DNA from: Uranotaenia lowii
Lineage: Eukaryota; Arthropoda; Insecta; Diptera; Culicidae
Direction of reading: 5' to 3'
Assembly: GCF_029784155.1 (NCBI RefSeq)
Contig: NC_073692.1
Location: forward strand, 323,699,906-323,763,905
DNA length: 64,000 bases
Shown here: one piece after another, positions 52,801 to 63,634 of the stretch
Numbering within the stretch: the stretch's first letter is position 1
How the letters are laid out: each line of letters opens with the position of its first letter
Notes under the pieces: generated by a model
Told to the model about the DNA's origin: nothing
Seen by the model: only the letters and a program-made list of their open reading frames with translations
The model's database searches: none
Translations under genes and position numbers: made by a program

Positions 52801-53179
52801 ATGTGAAACCAATAAATAAAGACAAACTTCATTAGGTAAAAGCTTGTTGAATTTTCTGGATGATGTGATATGCAAAAAAAAATCTTCTTCCTTTAAAATT
52901 TTCATACAAAATTGAAACGAATTGGCAAATTCAGCAATCAATCGGATCATCTAGAATTTTTCATTGATGTTCGGTACCTCAAATGACATCGGAAAGAGCA
53001 AAATGTCAATTCTTGCGTGGTTTAGTTTAGTGGCCTCCTTGTCTAAGCATGAGGGTCTCGATCCTTTGTTAGACCAATTCCCGCCCTCAAAAACGTCTTC
53101 ACGCTTATTTTTACGTCGATCTGTTCAGTAATTTCCAAATCTAGGCGTTACATACAGACATAACAAGCCTTTAATATAT
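49861..53179. other. No gene identified; local repeats at 51000-51850
   Basis: About 50930-51850 is G+C-richer. It holds a 25-bp direct repeat (listed separately), a hairpin at 51068-51106, a palindrome CTCCACTCGTGGAG at 51289-51302, and an inverted pair GGTTTCGACTAGTTTC (51578-51593) and GAAACTAGTCGAAACC (51678-51693). The rest is A+T-rich. A TGAGTCACC-rich patch lies at about 52050-52110. Confidence 0.4.
51006..51160. repeat. 25-bp direct repeat pair with hairpin between
   Basis: GGAAGCACAGCGACAATCCC followed by GACACG occurs at about 51006-51031 and again at about 51136-51161. Between them lies a hairpin with the core ATCAAAC-C-GTTTGAT and outer AGCACC/GGTGCT arms. On the minus strand both repeat copies are in the same frame and encode VGIVAVLP, but the surrounding frame has no known domain. 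Confidence 0.7.
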
Positions 53180-53745
53180 ATTAGGGTGGCGATGGATGTA
53201 TGGGAAAATTTTCGTGATTGAGTTTTTCATACCGGCCGTTAAAACATTGTATATTGGCCCAAAAAACTTACCTGTACATAACTTCAGCTCAATTGGACTT
53301 CATTAAGTGGTGCCTTAAAGTTTTTTTACTCTCAAACATCACTAAAGGAAGGATCAACCGTAATCCGAAAAATCTAAATTTTAATTTCGATGCCTCATGT
53401 TGTTTCCAAAAAATAAATTCCCAAAAATCGGCATTTTTGACAAAGTTTTAGAAATTTTTGGCCTATTTTTTTGTTTTAAAATAACAACCGATCACTAAAA
53501 CAAATATTTCGTTTTTGCGTATTTCATTTTTTTCCCTCTTTTGTGATTTTTGAAGGAGACATTTTATGCATTTCAAATAATTTGGAATCAAAACTTTATG
53601 TCCGATTTCTCCGATTTCTTTTGGTCCCCTTTGATAAATCAAGTCCGATTGAGCTGAAATTTTGCACAGGTTAGTTTTTAAGTAAATTTTCAAAAAAATT
53701 ATCTTATATGTTTATCTCACAACCTACAATCTTAACAAGCAATTA
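53180..53745. mobile_element. Palindromic MITE-like element
   Basis: Left-side CAGCTCAATTGGACTT (53284-53299) and right-side AAGTCCGATTGAGCTG (53640-53655) are inverted copies with one mismatch, embedded in longer arms (about 53265-53310 and 53630-53685). The left outer sequence starts TTAGGGTGGCGATGG. The outer right end is not clear. There is no transposase frame. Confidence 0.45.
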
Positions 53746-54080
53746 TATATAAATTTCAATCTAATGATGGTTTTGCTTCAGTTTTGTTAGATTTTTCCAG
53801 CAGATTTTCCAGTAAAAACGTTTTTCGTGGCAAAAAAAAACAATCAAAAAGTTTCAAACAGCTGTATCCACCAAATGGCTTTCAGTTTCTTTCAAAAGAG
53901 AAGTATTGCACCAAAAAGAAGCTGAAATTGAAGGAGGAGGATACAGCTACCCAAAATACAGATAACCCCAAGTATAAGTAGGAAAAACTGATCAAAAAGT
54001 GTGCGCCGGTCGATGCATGGGAGATACCGAGAATATAGTAGAAATTTTTCCTCTAAAAACCAGAAATATTTGTTTTTAAT

Positions 54081-54557
54081 CCCGAGCAGACTTTTATGGC
54101 AAAATCATACCTAATTTTGCTATCATGCCTTGAAAGTAAATTGTGGTATCATTTTGCCCGAATAAAGGTGGTACAATGCCAAAATTTGGATCTCATTTTT
54201 CATATACGGATACCACATTCATGCCTACTGTAGGTTTCATTGAAACCTTAATGAAACCTCGTTTTGCAACCAGTTCAAAACTGGATTTGATAGCAAAAGG
54301 ATACCATTTTTTAGAATCGCTCCCATCCATAATTTAGCATCATTGTGCCATCAAAACTGTTACAAAATAAAGGCTAAACGAGGTATCATTAAGCATCAAA
54401 AGCACCAAATTTGGCATGACTATGCCATTTGCATATTAAAAATTAAGAGGCATATTCTGCCATCGTATCACCAAAATGTTTTCATAACGATACAAAATTT
54501 AGTTTAAAGGGCATGACAACAAAATTTGGAACAAATTTGGTAACACGTCTGCTCGGG
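54081..54557. mobile_element. MITE with CCCGAGCAGAC termini
   Basis: It begins CCCGAGCAGACTTTTATGGC and ends ACACGTCTGCTCGGG, an exact 11-bp inverted terminus. The interior is built from words such as GGCATGA, ATCATT and CAAAATTTGG in both orientations. A target duplication was not clear. A 64-codon frame inside is incidental. A related terminus ends at 58793. Confidence 0.65.
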
Positions 54558-54802
54558 TTGATCATCCAGATTCTAAATTTTTCCGGCAAAATCTCAATGA
54601 AAACAAATCGATTCACTTGAAGCGAACCAAAGTCAAAACGCCTAAAGGTCGACAATTATATTGCGTCTTTAAAGATATGAGAATAAAAAAATGGATAGTG
54701 CACTACTTTCAACTAAGTTGTTGAACAACGAGATGCACTTTTCACTGATGTGGTTTGAAATCGAGAATATATTCTTTAAGGCGCAATCAAATTACTGACC
54801 AT

Positions 54803-54952
54803 AAGGGTTCGTTCAAATATAACGTAACACAATTTCGACCCCCCTCCGCCATACGTTATACATTCTTTTCAGATTTTCTATCCAATATCCACATCCACCG
54901 TAAAAAACTGCTCCCCCCTAAACGCGTTACGTAATATTTGAATGATCCTTAA
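54803..54952. mobile_element. Short MITE, 150 bp, AAGG(G/A)T(T/C)C ends
   Basis: Left GTTCAAATATAACGTAAC and right (reverse-complemented) ATTCAAATATTACGTAAC form inverted ends of about 28 bp. They enclose C-rich DNA with CCCCCCT runs. The type is familiar from insect genomes. There is no coding capacity. Confidence 0.65.
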
Positions 54953-55719
54953 GAGATTTAACATGTGTGCATAGGGTGAGCATTATTATGATTATTTCTG
55001 ATTTCTCCTTACAATATCTCAAAATATAATTAGTTATTTTACAAGTTATAAACTGCAAATAATTGGAAGACTTTTCGCGTAGTATTATATGGAAAATATT
55101 AAAATCTAATAAAAAACATACATGGTAAATATACAAGATCTACATGAATGTTAAAAATTTGTTATTATTGAATGCTAAATTTTAAAGGACCATAAAACCG
55201 GAAAAGTAAAGCTTATGTACCTACATGAGAAGCAGTATGAAAACCAATAAATTTGAAATTATTGAACTGAAATATTTTCTTATTTTTGTGAATCTAATAA
55301 AAAAGTACTGCTGTAATTTCCATGTATTCTTTATTCAATGAATAGTCCAATCAATTTTGACCCATTTCTAGAAAACTGCTTGAATATTTTTTTTGTTTTC
55401 CGATACGGAGAATTCATATTTTCATTCATCTCATACTAGATAAGAAATTTCTTATTCTCTCTTTTTACACGAAGTAGAAAGAAACAACGTTTTAAACCAC
55501 AAGAGGACATAGCTTGAATAGATCAGAATTGGGTTTAGCATATGACTTGAAAAATATGCTGTTTTGGAAAACTTATAATAATTTCACTTAAAGCTAAAAG
55601 TTGCATTTAAACAGGAGCACTTATTTAAACTTACATTATCCTAACAAACGACACATTTTCTTTTCTTGTACTAGATGTTTTTTTGCTGATTCAAAGGCTT
55701 CGACATTAGACAGACCTAC
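54953..55719. other. A+T-rich DNA, no feature recognised
   Basis: Only short open frames are seen. If the minus-strand gene at 57.1-55.7 kb is real, its 3' end would fall at the upper edge of this interval. Confidence 0.35.
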
Positions 55720-55881
55720 TCAATACCGTTTATTACAATGTTGAAATGGCACCAGAGCACTCCATTGATTTGGAACCGACCGGTGTCTGAGGTTTGAAGG
55801 AGATGAGAAGGTCGAAGTTGATTGATGAAGACTTGACTCATTGATCCTCGAAGACAGCGCCAGTCTGCATGACATTAGTAA
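55720..55881 (-). other. Possible third exon of the minus-strand gene
   Basis: A good acceptor (AATTTTCAG) ends at 55882. The following sequence is open in one frame to a TGA-type end near 55720 (SRINESSLHQSTSTFSSP and more, Ser-rich). It would join the donor at 56436-56431 (AAAAAC then GTAAGT). However, the frame continuing from exon 2 ends before that donor, so this exon would be 3' UTR or belong to another isoform. Confidence 0.3.
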
Positions 55882-56554
55882 CTGAAAATTAGTTACAGTG
55901 TACTTCATCATGTACATATAAACTTATAGATGATACTTCAGTCACCTGGAAAATAATTGGAAATATTTTAATTAATCTTTACGAAGTCTTAAAATTATAG
56001 TTTGTATAGTAATATAAATACGATCTATTGAAATTGAGATCCGCAGAATAGAATATTTTTCAACAAATTGATGAAAATCACGCATGGTCAAAAGGTTGAT
56101 TGACATTAACAGCATCCGGACAAATCATTAGCAAATTTAATTCTTCCTCTTCCAGTTTTTAGAAGAAAAAGTCCTCATATGCAAATCGTTGAAATAAGTA
56201 AATTTAAATTTTAAAAGCTCAAAAGTTTTCCTGAAATTGATTGTTTGATTAGAAAAACTACTATTGCTAATTTCATAAATTGAGTATCTTTGAGTTCCCG
56301 GAAGTTTTTTGTTGGGTTCTGAAGAACAAAGTTTTATTATTAGTTTTAAATATTCGAGTTATGCTTCTAAGTGGAGCACACTCACGAGAGAAAGACGAAA
56401 TATCTCGTTTTAAGTTCGCGTTGTTTTAAACTTACGTTTTTGTGATAGTAGGTCTGATGATGATTTTGATGTTAGCTGCGGTGTAACTGTTGTTCTTGTT
56501 GAGAGCGGATTAGATAGGTACCCTCGAAGAGTCACATCCACGATTCCTTTCTGG

Positions 56555-57116
56555 TCATGATGCTTGATCAATCTTGAGCTGTTGGTCGATTTGATCATCA
56601 ATCAACCGAAGGCCATTCCTACACTGACAGAAGTAAAGTTTATAAATGCATCCTCCAGAAGTTGTATAAGTTTGCTTGTGGACCTTTTTCAATTTCAACC
56701 CAGGAGCTCGACTTTGCGGTGTTTTTAATAATAAAAGAAACCTTGCTTGTTGCTTTTGCCGCTCTCGTCCATCTATCGGATCCAATGGTGTCCGCACTGG
56801 AAAATGATGATGCGTACGGGTGATTACACGAGCTCCGGAAGAACGAACATGGTTCGATTTTTCACTGGAAATTAAACAAATGTATTGTGATTTGTGACGT
56901 TTAGTATCCGGTTTGCTGGGAATAAAATGATGAATAGAATTCCGGAACTCTTTATTTTATCTTCCGGATTTTCGTGGCTAATTTAAAAAACAAGAACAAC
57001 ACAACTTACCGAAAACTTTGCCCTGACGTTAAGATGAAACTTGTTGCAAGAAATCCACCGTTTAAGGGTGCTAACGGCAGGCTACGATAAAAGTACAGCT
57101 CCTTGACGGCGAGCAT
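56555..57116 (-). CDS. Putative two-exon gene, 138 residues, function unknown
   Basis: Exon 1 coding runs from ATG at 57116 to 57010. A donor CG|GTAAGT follows, then a 145-nt intron, and an acceptor TTTAATTTCCAG ending at 56865. Exon 2 continues in the same frame from 56864 to a TGA at 56557-56555. Without splicing exon 1 would stop at once, so the frame agreement across the junction is informative. The product starts MLAVKELYFYRSLPLAPLNG, is basic in the middle (RERQKQQARFLLLLK) and has Cys residues in GGCIYKLYFCQCRNG. There is no signal peptide, membrane segment or known domain. The frame is also open upstream of the ATG for 18 codons. Another donor at 56436 lies beyond the stop. The alternative is a spliced non-coding RNA or chance. 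Coordinates span the intron. Confidence 0.4.
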
Positions 57117-58239
57117 CTTATCACTTCCGAAAAATTCCGGCTCAACTTTGCGGATTATGGTCGTACAAGTTTAACAATTTACAAATGGGGAAACACTGAG
57201 GTCACTGTGGGAGCTGTGAAACGAGTCCCTGTTATATTGTTTTGCACAAATTTGTACGCGTAAACGAAATGAAATCGCGGAGATTTCAAGTTGCAATGAA
57301 TTTTGTCCGGATCAAAACAAACTGCACGCGCTATGAAAAAATGTACACGGAAAACTGTAATTATATAAATAAGCGTTAGAAATAAGAGTTTCGTTGAAAT
57401 TATGATGTTTATCAGTGGAATTTATCAGTTATACTCAACATTTAAGCGCACTTTATTTGTAATTTCTCACTTCATTTCAAAAATGCTGTCACTTAAACAA
57501 ATTGTGAACAAATCTTTTTCAATTAAATTGTAACACAGGACTTAATTTCGCTCTAGTTAGTGTGGAATGTATTATAACTCTAATCTGAGTAGGAACCATT
57601 TACTCAATATGAATGCGTTTTTCGTGAAACTCAGTTATCGGCTGTGGGCACGTTAAAGAGTATCCCGTGTAGCACAAGTTTTAAATTCAATGCTTTTATT
57701 TATATTATTTGAAAATAAAAATTTATTGGCTATATGAGGCTTGACAAGAAACTATAAAATATTAATTTTTTTGAGAATAACAAAAATTTTTTAACACATA
57801 CAAAATATAGAAGTCATTGAACTTGATGAACCAATTTTTCTCAGTGAGAAAATCAGTATCTTTTGCAAATCGGTGCCAATTTTTGAAAAGGGCGTTTGCG
57901 CTTAAATAGTGCGTTAGAATAGTGGTAATTCACGATTATCAAAATATTTTTTTTGATTTGAAATGTTAAAAAAAATGTTTTCTGGAAACTTATGAAGCGT
58001 TCGAACTTTGAATGCGTTTTTTTCAAAACTGCGATGTTGGTGCATTCGCCATTTGCTGAAATCGATACTGAAACGATAAGAAGTATGTAATTCGCCTTTG
58101 AATAGGTAATCGCATGCTTTACAATCTGACAACCGTTTCTAATGATGTACTAGAACACAAATTTAAACGCCTTTGCATATGCAATTAACTTTATTTATTG
58201 GGAGTTCAAATATGTTTTAGTCTGTTAGATATATGATGT
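57117..58239. other. Upstream region of the putative gene; no other feature recognised
   Basis: About 57117-57350 would hold the 5' UTR and promoter of the minus-strand gene, but no TATA or initiator element was identified with confidence. The remainder is A+T-rich. Confidence 0.3.
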
Positions 58240-58793
58240 GTTTAATCAACAAAATTTGGTTTAAAGTTTTGTGTAATTACGCTTTAATTTACACCAAAGT
58301 ATGCTTCCAGTTTGTTGTCATTAACATATCTTTTGAAATGTAAAGATACCATAATGATGCTTCATTTAGCTGTTGGTAAAAATTCTGCGCATAAACATGC
58401 TTTCACTGAGCCCGCAACGTTTCATTTGGGTTTGTTTTCAGCTTGATTTAATTTTTAACACATAAATCAATCTGATGTTTCATCACACAAAATTGAACAC
58501 CAAATCATGCTATCATTTTGATCTCACTTTTCTGCTGTATCGTAATAAATAAAACCTCAACAATGCCTTGTTTTGTTATCATTAAAAAAATGAAACCAAA
58601 TAGTGCTTTCATTTTGCTCTCAATGCTTTGTTGAGGTATTGATTTGGTATCACCTTTCGACATATTGATGCTTCAATGAAACCTAGTTTTGCCATCGGGA
58701 AAAATGCGATACTAAATTTTGCTATCATTTTGGCATTGATAGCTCATTTTGGTTACTGTTTGCTATCGATTTAGGCATCAAAGTCTGCTCGGG
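58240..58793. mobile_element. Partial CCCGAGCAGAC-type MITE
   Basis: The right end reads GGCATCAAAGTCTGCTCGGG, matching inverted the start of the MITE at 54081. Upstream sequence has the same kind of internal words (GCTATCATTTTG, ATGCTTCA). No left terminus was found, so the copy is truncated or its left end has decayed; the start given is approximate. Confidence 0.5.
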
Positions 58794-60054
58794 ATCTTTT
58801 TCATGAATTATATAAGATAGAAAGTATTTCGATCAAACGAATGATTTTTTATATTCTCGCATTCGTAACTGTCCCATTTCTAAATTAACAAAGTTTTAGC
58901 AAACGAAGTTTGAGCAGCAACGAATCATTTTTGGGTATTTTCTTCTTTAATTCAGGGTCCCTTGAATGTATTTCCCGGACTAAACCAAAACGCACCGAAA
59001 CGACGTCCATCAATTTGCTACCAATCGTGGGGAAATCGAATCAATTTATTATTCCATTCCGTTGAAGGGAAATGGCGTTTCTAAAGAAGTCTATTCTAGG
59101 TGCTTGATTCTCGTGTCAGCTTTGTTTTGCTCAATGTTGCTTTCTCCCGAGTCGTAAACATCTTGGACGTTTAGATTGAGTGATGAATTGAATTTGTTAT
59201 AATTTTCAGTTATAAATTGAATGCCATTTGCAGGGATAATCTTATAAAGCAGCTGTCACGATATGAAAGGTTAAATGCATTGCTATTTAATTCTGAATAA
59301 TTTTAAAATACTATGGAATTTGAAAAGTCCTTTTTTTACAAAAAAAAAAAATTTAAATTTCCTAAGTATTCGTCTTCGTATAAATTTAGTTCTAGAATTG
59401 AATCCAACGACATTAATATTGTCCTGAAAACCGAAAATATTAACAAACAAACAGTTGAGAAGATAATCCCACTTTAATGGAGAAATGTTTAAATAAAACC
59501 GTGGAACATCCGGCTTATCAGACTCGGATGCTCTCAAGCCACTCAACTAACAAGGCTGCCCTTGCTTGCTGGATGCCCTAGAGCGCGATATCCAACTTCT
59601 TCACAATGTTCCTTCCATAGGTATCCAAACAGAATGCGCTGCTGGAAGATAAATTGATGGAAACGTACAACAAACAATGCAAACGTCTTCACCACTACTG
59701 TTGTCGTGTTTCTTGGTGCCTTTTATTGTCCATGGATGTTTACCCCCGAGTTGATCTTTCCAGGATAAGACATCTTCCGCTGGTACCAGTGACGACTGAA
59801 AAGGGGCTTTTTTATTACTTCAAAAATGCCTTATCGATCTTTAAAACACTTGCTTAAGTAATTTAAAAAAAAAAATCTCGCTCATATTCAACTCCTCTCA
59901 TTTTCTTTAATCTTCTTCTATCTATCTTAATCTTCAATAGTTATTCACCGATGAAATCGTAAAAATGAACATGAACACAAAAACGCACGATAAAATAATT
60001 AAATTTAAAAAAAATCATGCCTAAGCTGAAGGTCACAAGAATAAACCCAATATT
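58794..60054. other. No gene identified
   Basis: Short frames (for example 59654-59857) have no domain. About 59520-59800 is slightly G+C-richer and might be a decayed element, but nothing diagnostic was read. Confidence 0.35.
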
Positions 60055-60058
60055 TTAA

Positions 60059-60793
60059 GGGGGGGGGGGGTAGGGTCTAACGGGTATAAAAAAAACACCA
60101 TTTTCACGATTTTTTTCTAGAGCTATCGTTCAAACAAATGTGTTCAAATTTTTTGCATTAAACAAAGCATTGTTAAAAGAACATTTAGTAATTTTTTCGT
60201 AGAAAAATATTGAAAAATGAGCCGGTGACGGAGCACTTTCGAGGATGCCTTTTAGAAAACAGGATTTGCGGTGGACACTGTATCTCAGCACAGAATCACC
60301 TGAAGTCAAAAAATCAGAGCAAAATATTTTTTTTAGATGTTTTTCTGGACCCCAACGTTTTTATTTAACTTAAAAATATTTTTATGAAATTTTTGTGGCT
60401 GTTTGAAGTAAAAACTACGATTTTTCACTTAAAAATCCGCCATTTTTCACCTGTAAAATCTCCCCAAAGTAAAAAAAATAAAAAAGAAAAACGTTGGGGT
60501 CTGGTATTTTATATGTAGAAAATATGTTCCAAATTTGAAAAGAATAGGATAAGTAGTTTTCAAATGACGATGTCCACGGACTTGTGCTTTCGAGAAAAAC
60601 GCGTTTGAAGTTTCTGCTCTTGCTTTCTTGCAGTATTAGATAGGAGAAGATAAAGGCCTATAACTTCTACAGTTTTGCTTCAATTGACTTGAAAATTTGA
60701 CACAACATTCTTGAAATGTTTTACAATAAGAAAATAAAAAAATAAAAAAATCGATTTTTTGAAAGTGTTAGACCCTACCCCCCCCCCCCCCCC
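60059..60793. mobile_element. TTAA-flanked piggyBac-like MITE, copy 2
   Basis: It is flanked by TTAA at 60055-60058 and 60794-60797, with the same TAGGGTCTAAC and GTTAGACCCTA termini as the copy at 39695. The two are nearly identical over about 735 bp. Differences are a few substitutions, a small deletion in this copy (ACTTTGAAAATGTGC there, ACTTGTGC here) and longer terminal G and C runs here. High identity indicates recent mobilisation of both from a common source. Confidence 0.8.
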
Positions 60794-61117
60794 TTAATAA
60801 CAATCAAGTTTTATTTCATGACGACTTATCATTCTTATTCCCAGTCGTCAAAATTTCGCTCTCACACGGAAAATATTCTGCACGTAGAGTCTACGTGAAA
60901 AACTTGAAATTCGCTATCAAAATGATTTTTAAATATATGCAACGAAACAATAGATCAAATAAGTTGGTCGCAGTGGATTTGCTCATACAAAAAAAAAAAC
61001 GAAATCAATATGTGAACGCGCCCCTATAGGAATTGGTGCTCCATAACGTCAACAAAAATTGAAGTTAATTTTTAATGAGTTCATCGTGATATGATAATAA
61101 AAGATTTGGGAAATATG

Positions 61118-62265
61118 TCTTACATATGAAAATCGAGGCGTCTTCCTTGTCACACTATCACGTATAAACGGACGGTCGGAATGAAGTGAAATTTGGTTTT
61201 CCAGAGGTTTTTGGGTAAGAGATGGTTTGTATGATAATTGATAAATCTATGATCATTTAGTATCCGGACACTTTATTTCAGTGATAGTTACGTTACGCTC
61301 GGATATGCAAAATTTTTGTAGCGTTTTTACGATGCAAAAAGACATGGTAAAAATAATTTTGCACAATCACCTCGGAAATTTTTCATTGTCGACTTGAAAA
61401 CTCATGAACTATTGATTTTTTCTGCCCAAATGGTTAAAAAGTATAAGGAGCCGCTCTAGGATGCTCACGAAGTTCTAACCAAGCATAGGAGTGGGACCCT
61501 TGATCTCAAATATGGGTAAAAAGACTAAGGTTATTGAGAATAATTGAAGATAAACCCCTAACTTTGCAGTAAATTCGTTTCCGGCAGGCAAAAAGTGTTG
61601 CCATACTAGTAGACATCAAATAAATAATTATTAGTAATAATTTAAAGTGAACAGTTTCAAAGATCGCAGTCTGTGCAACCGATTTTTACGCAATGTGACA
61701 GATGTGTTCTGATGAACTAAAAAATTTCTGTTAAAACCGAATTTAAAAGATCAAATTCTTCGAGATGCCCACTCATGAAAATGTTTGAACCAGATTCCAA
61801 TTGGTTTTTTCCAGGTGAATTTGTGTAAAACATCATAATTTTACAAAGGTTTTGTTTATGTGGTAAAATAAAAGATCAATACCTACATGATTGAAAAAAG
61901 TGTGCAAAGATAATAAAGGGATTTTATAATAAAGTAAGAGTATTTCTTGTAAACAACGATACATTATTTTTTTTTATATTTTTACATTAAATATCATATT
62001 AATACCTTCATTTACTCCATTGAAAATGTTTCGATCAAATGAATAGTTTTTAAAATACAAACGTTTGTTACTGACCGGATTCTAAATGATCATAGCCTGA
62101 GTTTTAAGAATTGCACTTTTTATGAAAAAGGGGCCTCCATACAAAATTGTCTCAATTTATATGAAAGAGGTGTTACCATATAAAATAAGTTTAAATTAGG
62201 ACACAACTCGATTAACTTTGAGACGATGTTTATCAAAATTGATTCACGAGCACGATAAATAAGTT
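61118..62265 (+). mobile_element. Helitron copy interrupted by a TA element, 3' end lost
   Basis: Related to the Helitron at 40537 through GGTCGGAATGAAGTGAAATT (61171-61190) and AGAGATGGTTTGTAT, then, after the insertion, CACTTTTTATG and GAGCACGAT. The TC start is at about 61118. The hairpin and CTAG end expected beyond 62265 are missing. A TA-flanked element occupies 61250-62092. Confidence 0.65.
61250..62092. mobile_element. Tc1/mariner-like element nested in Helitron copy
   Basis: Ends read TGATCATTTAGTATCCGGAC and, reverse-complemented, TGATCATTTAGAATCCGGTC, an 18 of 20 match, flanked by TA on both sides (61248-61249, 62093-62094). TA target choice and ATCCGG-type ends suit the Tc1/mariner superfamily. 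The 843-bp interior has no intact frame; weak coding remnants are possible. The uninterrupted Helitron at 40.5 kb shows the pre-insertion state. Confidence 0.8.
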
Positions 62266-62515
62266 TTCTTCTCCGAATCAATCAAGGATTTGGTTTGTTA
62301 CAATTCCTCCGCACTCGGATTTAATTAATCCGGTGAGGATGTCCGGAAACCTAACCACCAAGGGACTCACTATGGCCAAAAATATGAGACAATTTCGTTA
62401 GTGCGAAATTTCAATTTCACTGTAGGAATTAGCGGTAAACTTACTGAAGTCACAGTTTAATCGGTAAAATCCTTTGTTCGAGCAGATAACACATACCTTT
62501 CTGCGTACTTTTACA
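62266..62515. other. No feature recognised
   Basis: Ordinary-composition DNA between the Helitron remnant and the foldback element. Confidence 0.35.
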
Positions 62516-62526
62516 CCGTTTCGCAC

Positions 62527-63421
62527 GAGGTTGGGTCATTCGGCCGAAAGCCATTCGGCCAAAGGTCATTCGGCCGATGGACGTTAGGCCGAATGGGTTA
62601 TCAGGCCGAAAAGGCCACTAGACCGAATGGGCTATTCGGCCGACGGTTATCTAGCCGTATGCTGTAGGGCATAAAGAATGCAAAGCCGAAGGGATGTGCG
62701 GTCGAATGGTCGTAAGGCCGAGTGGTCGTTAGGCCGAATGTATGCCAGGCCGATAAGACATAATCACGCTTGTTTGCATGTTGGGCGAATGGCTGTTAGG
62801 CCGAATGGTCATAAGGCTGAATGATTGTAATGAATGGTTGCTAGGTCAATAATAAATATTTTACACTTGTATGCATGTTAGGCTGAATGGTCGTTAGGTC
62901 GAATGGCTGTCAGGCCAAATGGTGTGTTCGTAAGGCCAAATGGTCATTAGGCCGAACAGTCGTAGAGCCGGAAGGACGATAAGCCGAATGATCGAATCCG
63001 GCCTTGTATGCATTCCTCCTGATGACCATGAGGCCTGATGACTATTCGGCCTGGTGACTATTCGGCCTGATGACTATTCGGTCTAACAACCATTCGTCCT
63101 AACGACCATTCAATCTAATGGCCATTCGGCCTAACGACCTATTGGCCTAGAATACATTCGCCCTTACAACCATTTTACCCAACGACCATTCGGCCTAACG
63201 ATTTTTCGGTCTAGCATCCATTCGGTCTGATGATCATTCGGCCTAGTGACCATGCGGCCTAACATCCATTCGGCCAAATAATATTCGCCCAAATAACCTT
63301 CGTCCTAATGTCCCATTCGGCCTAGTGTTCTATTCGACCGAACATTCATCAGCCTTTGAATCCATTCTGCCTTCGGCAAAACATCATACGGACTATCGGC
63401 CTTCGGCCGAATGACCAAACC
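62527..63421. mobile_element. Foldback-type element made of opposing 16-bp tandem arrays
   Basis: Left half (to about 62990) is a tandem array of a 16-bp unit close to GGTCGTTAGGCCGAAT, about two dozen degenerate units. Right half (from about 63020) is the same unit in reverse orientation (ATTCGGCCTAACGACC). The extreme ends are inverted: GGTTGGGTCATTCGGCCGAA at the left and, reverse-complemented, GGTTTGGTCATTCGGCCGAA at the right. An 11-bp direct repeat CCGTTTCGCAC flanks the whole (62516-62526 and 63422-63432). Long inverted arms made of short tandem units plus a 9-11-bp target duplication are the architecture of Foldback elements, which belong to the Mutator-like group. There is no coding frame, so it is non-autonomous. 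Confidence 0.8.
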
Positions 63422-63432
63422 CCGTTTCGCAC

Positions 63433-63634
63433 AGCTGTCTGAATGACATTTCTTATAAGGATCACACTACTGTGCTGAGCGCTTGTGGAAAAATATTTTG
63501 TAAAAAAGATGGCTTGTAAGATAGGTACTTTCAAAAACAGCGGAACATTTCTCGAAAAAAAGCGGGATACAGCCTAAAAAAGTAGGATATTTTATAGACT
63601 TTGAAAAACCCTAGCGTTAACAGCCAAGTACATA
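63433..63634. other. Unclassified spacer
   Basis: No feature recognised between the foldback element and the next TIR. Confidence 0.3.

Noticed and set aside
54143..54337. 64-codon plus-strand frame
   Set aside because: It lies wholly inside the CCCGAGCAGAC MITE and has no domain.
62527..63421. CRISPR array
   Set aside because: Regular repeats are contiguous, with no unique spacers, reverse orientation midway, and lie in a eukaryotic context.
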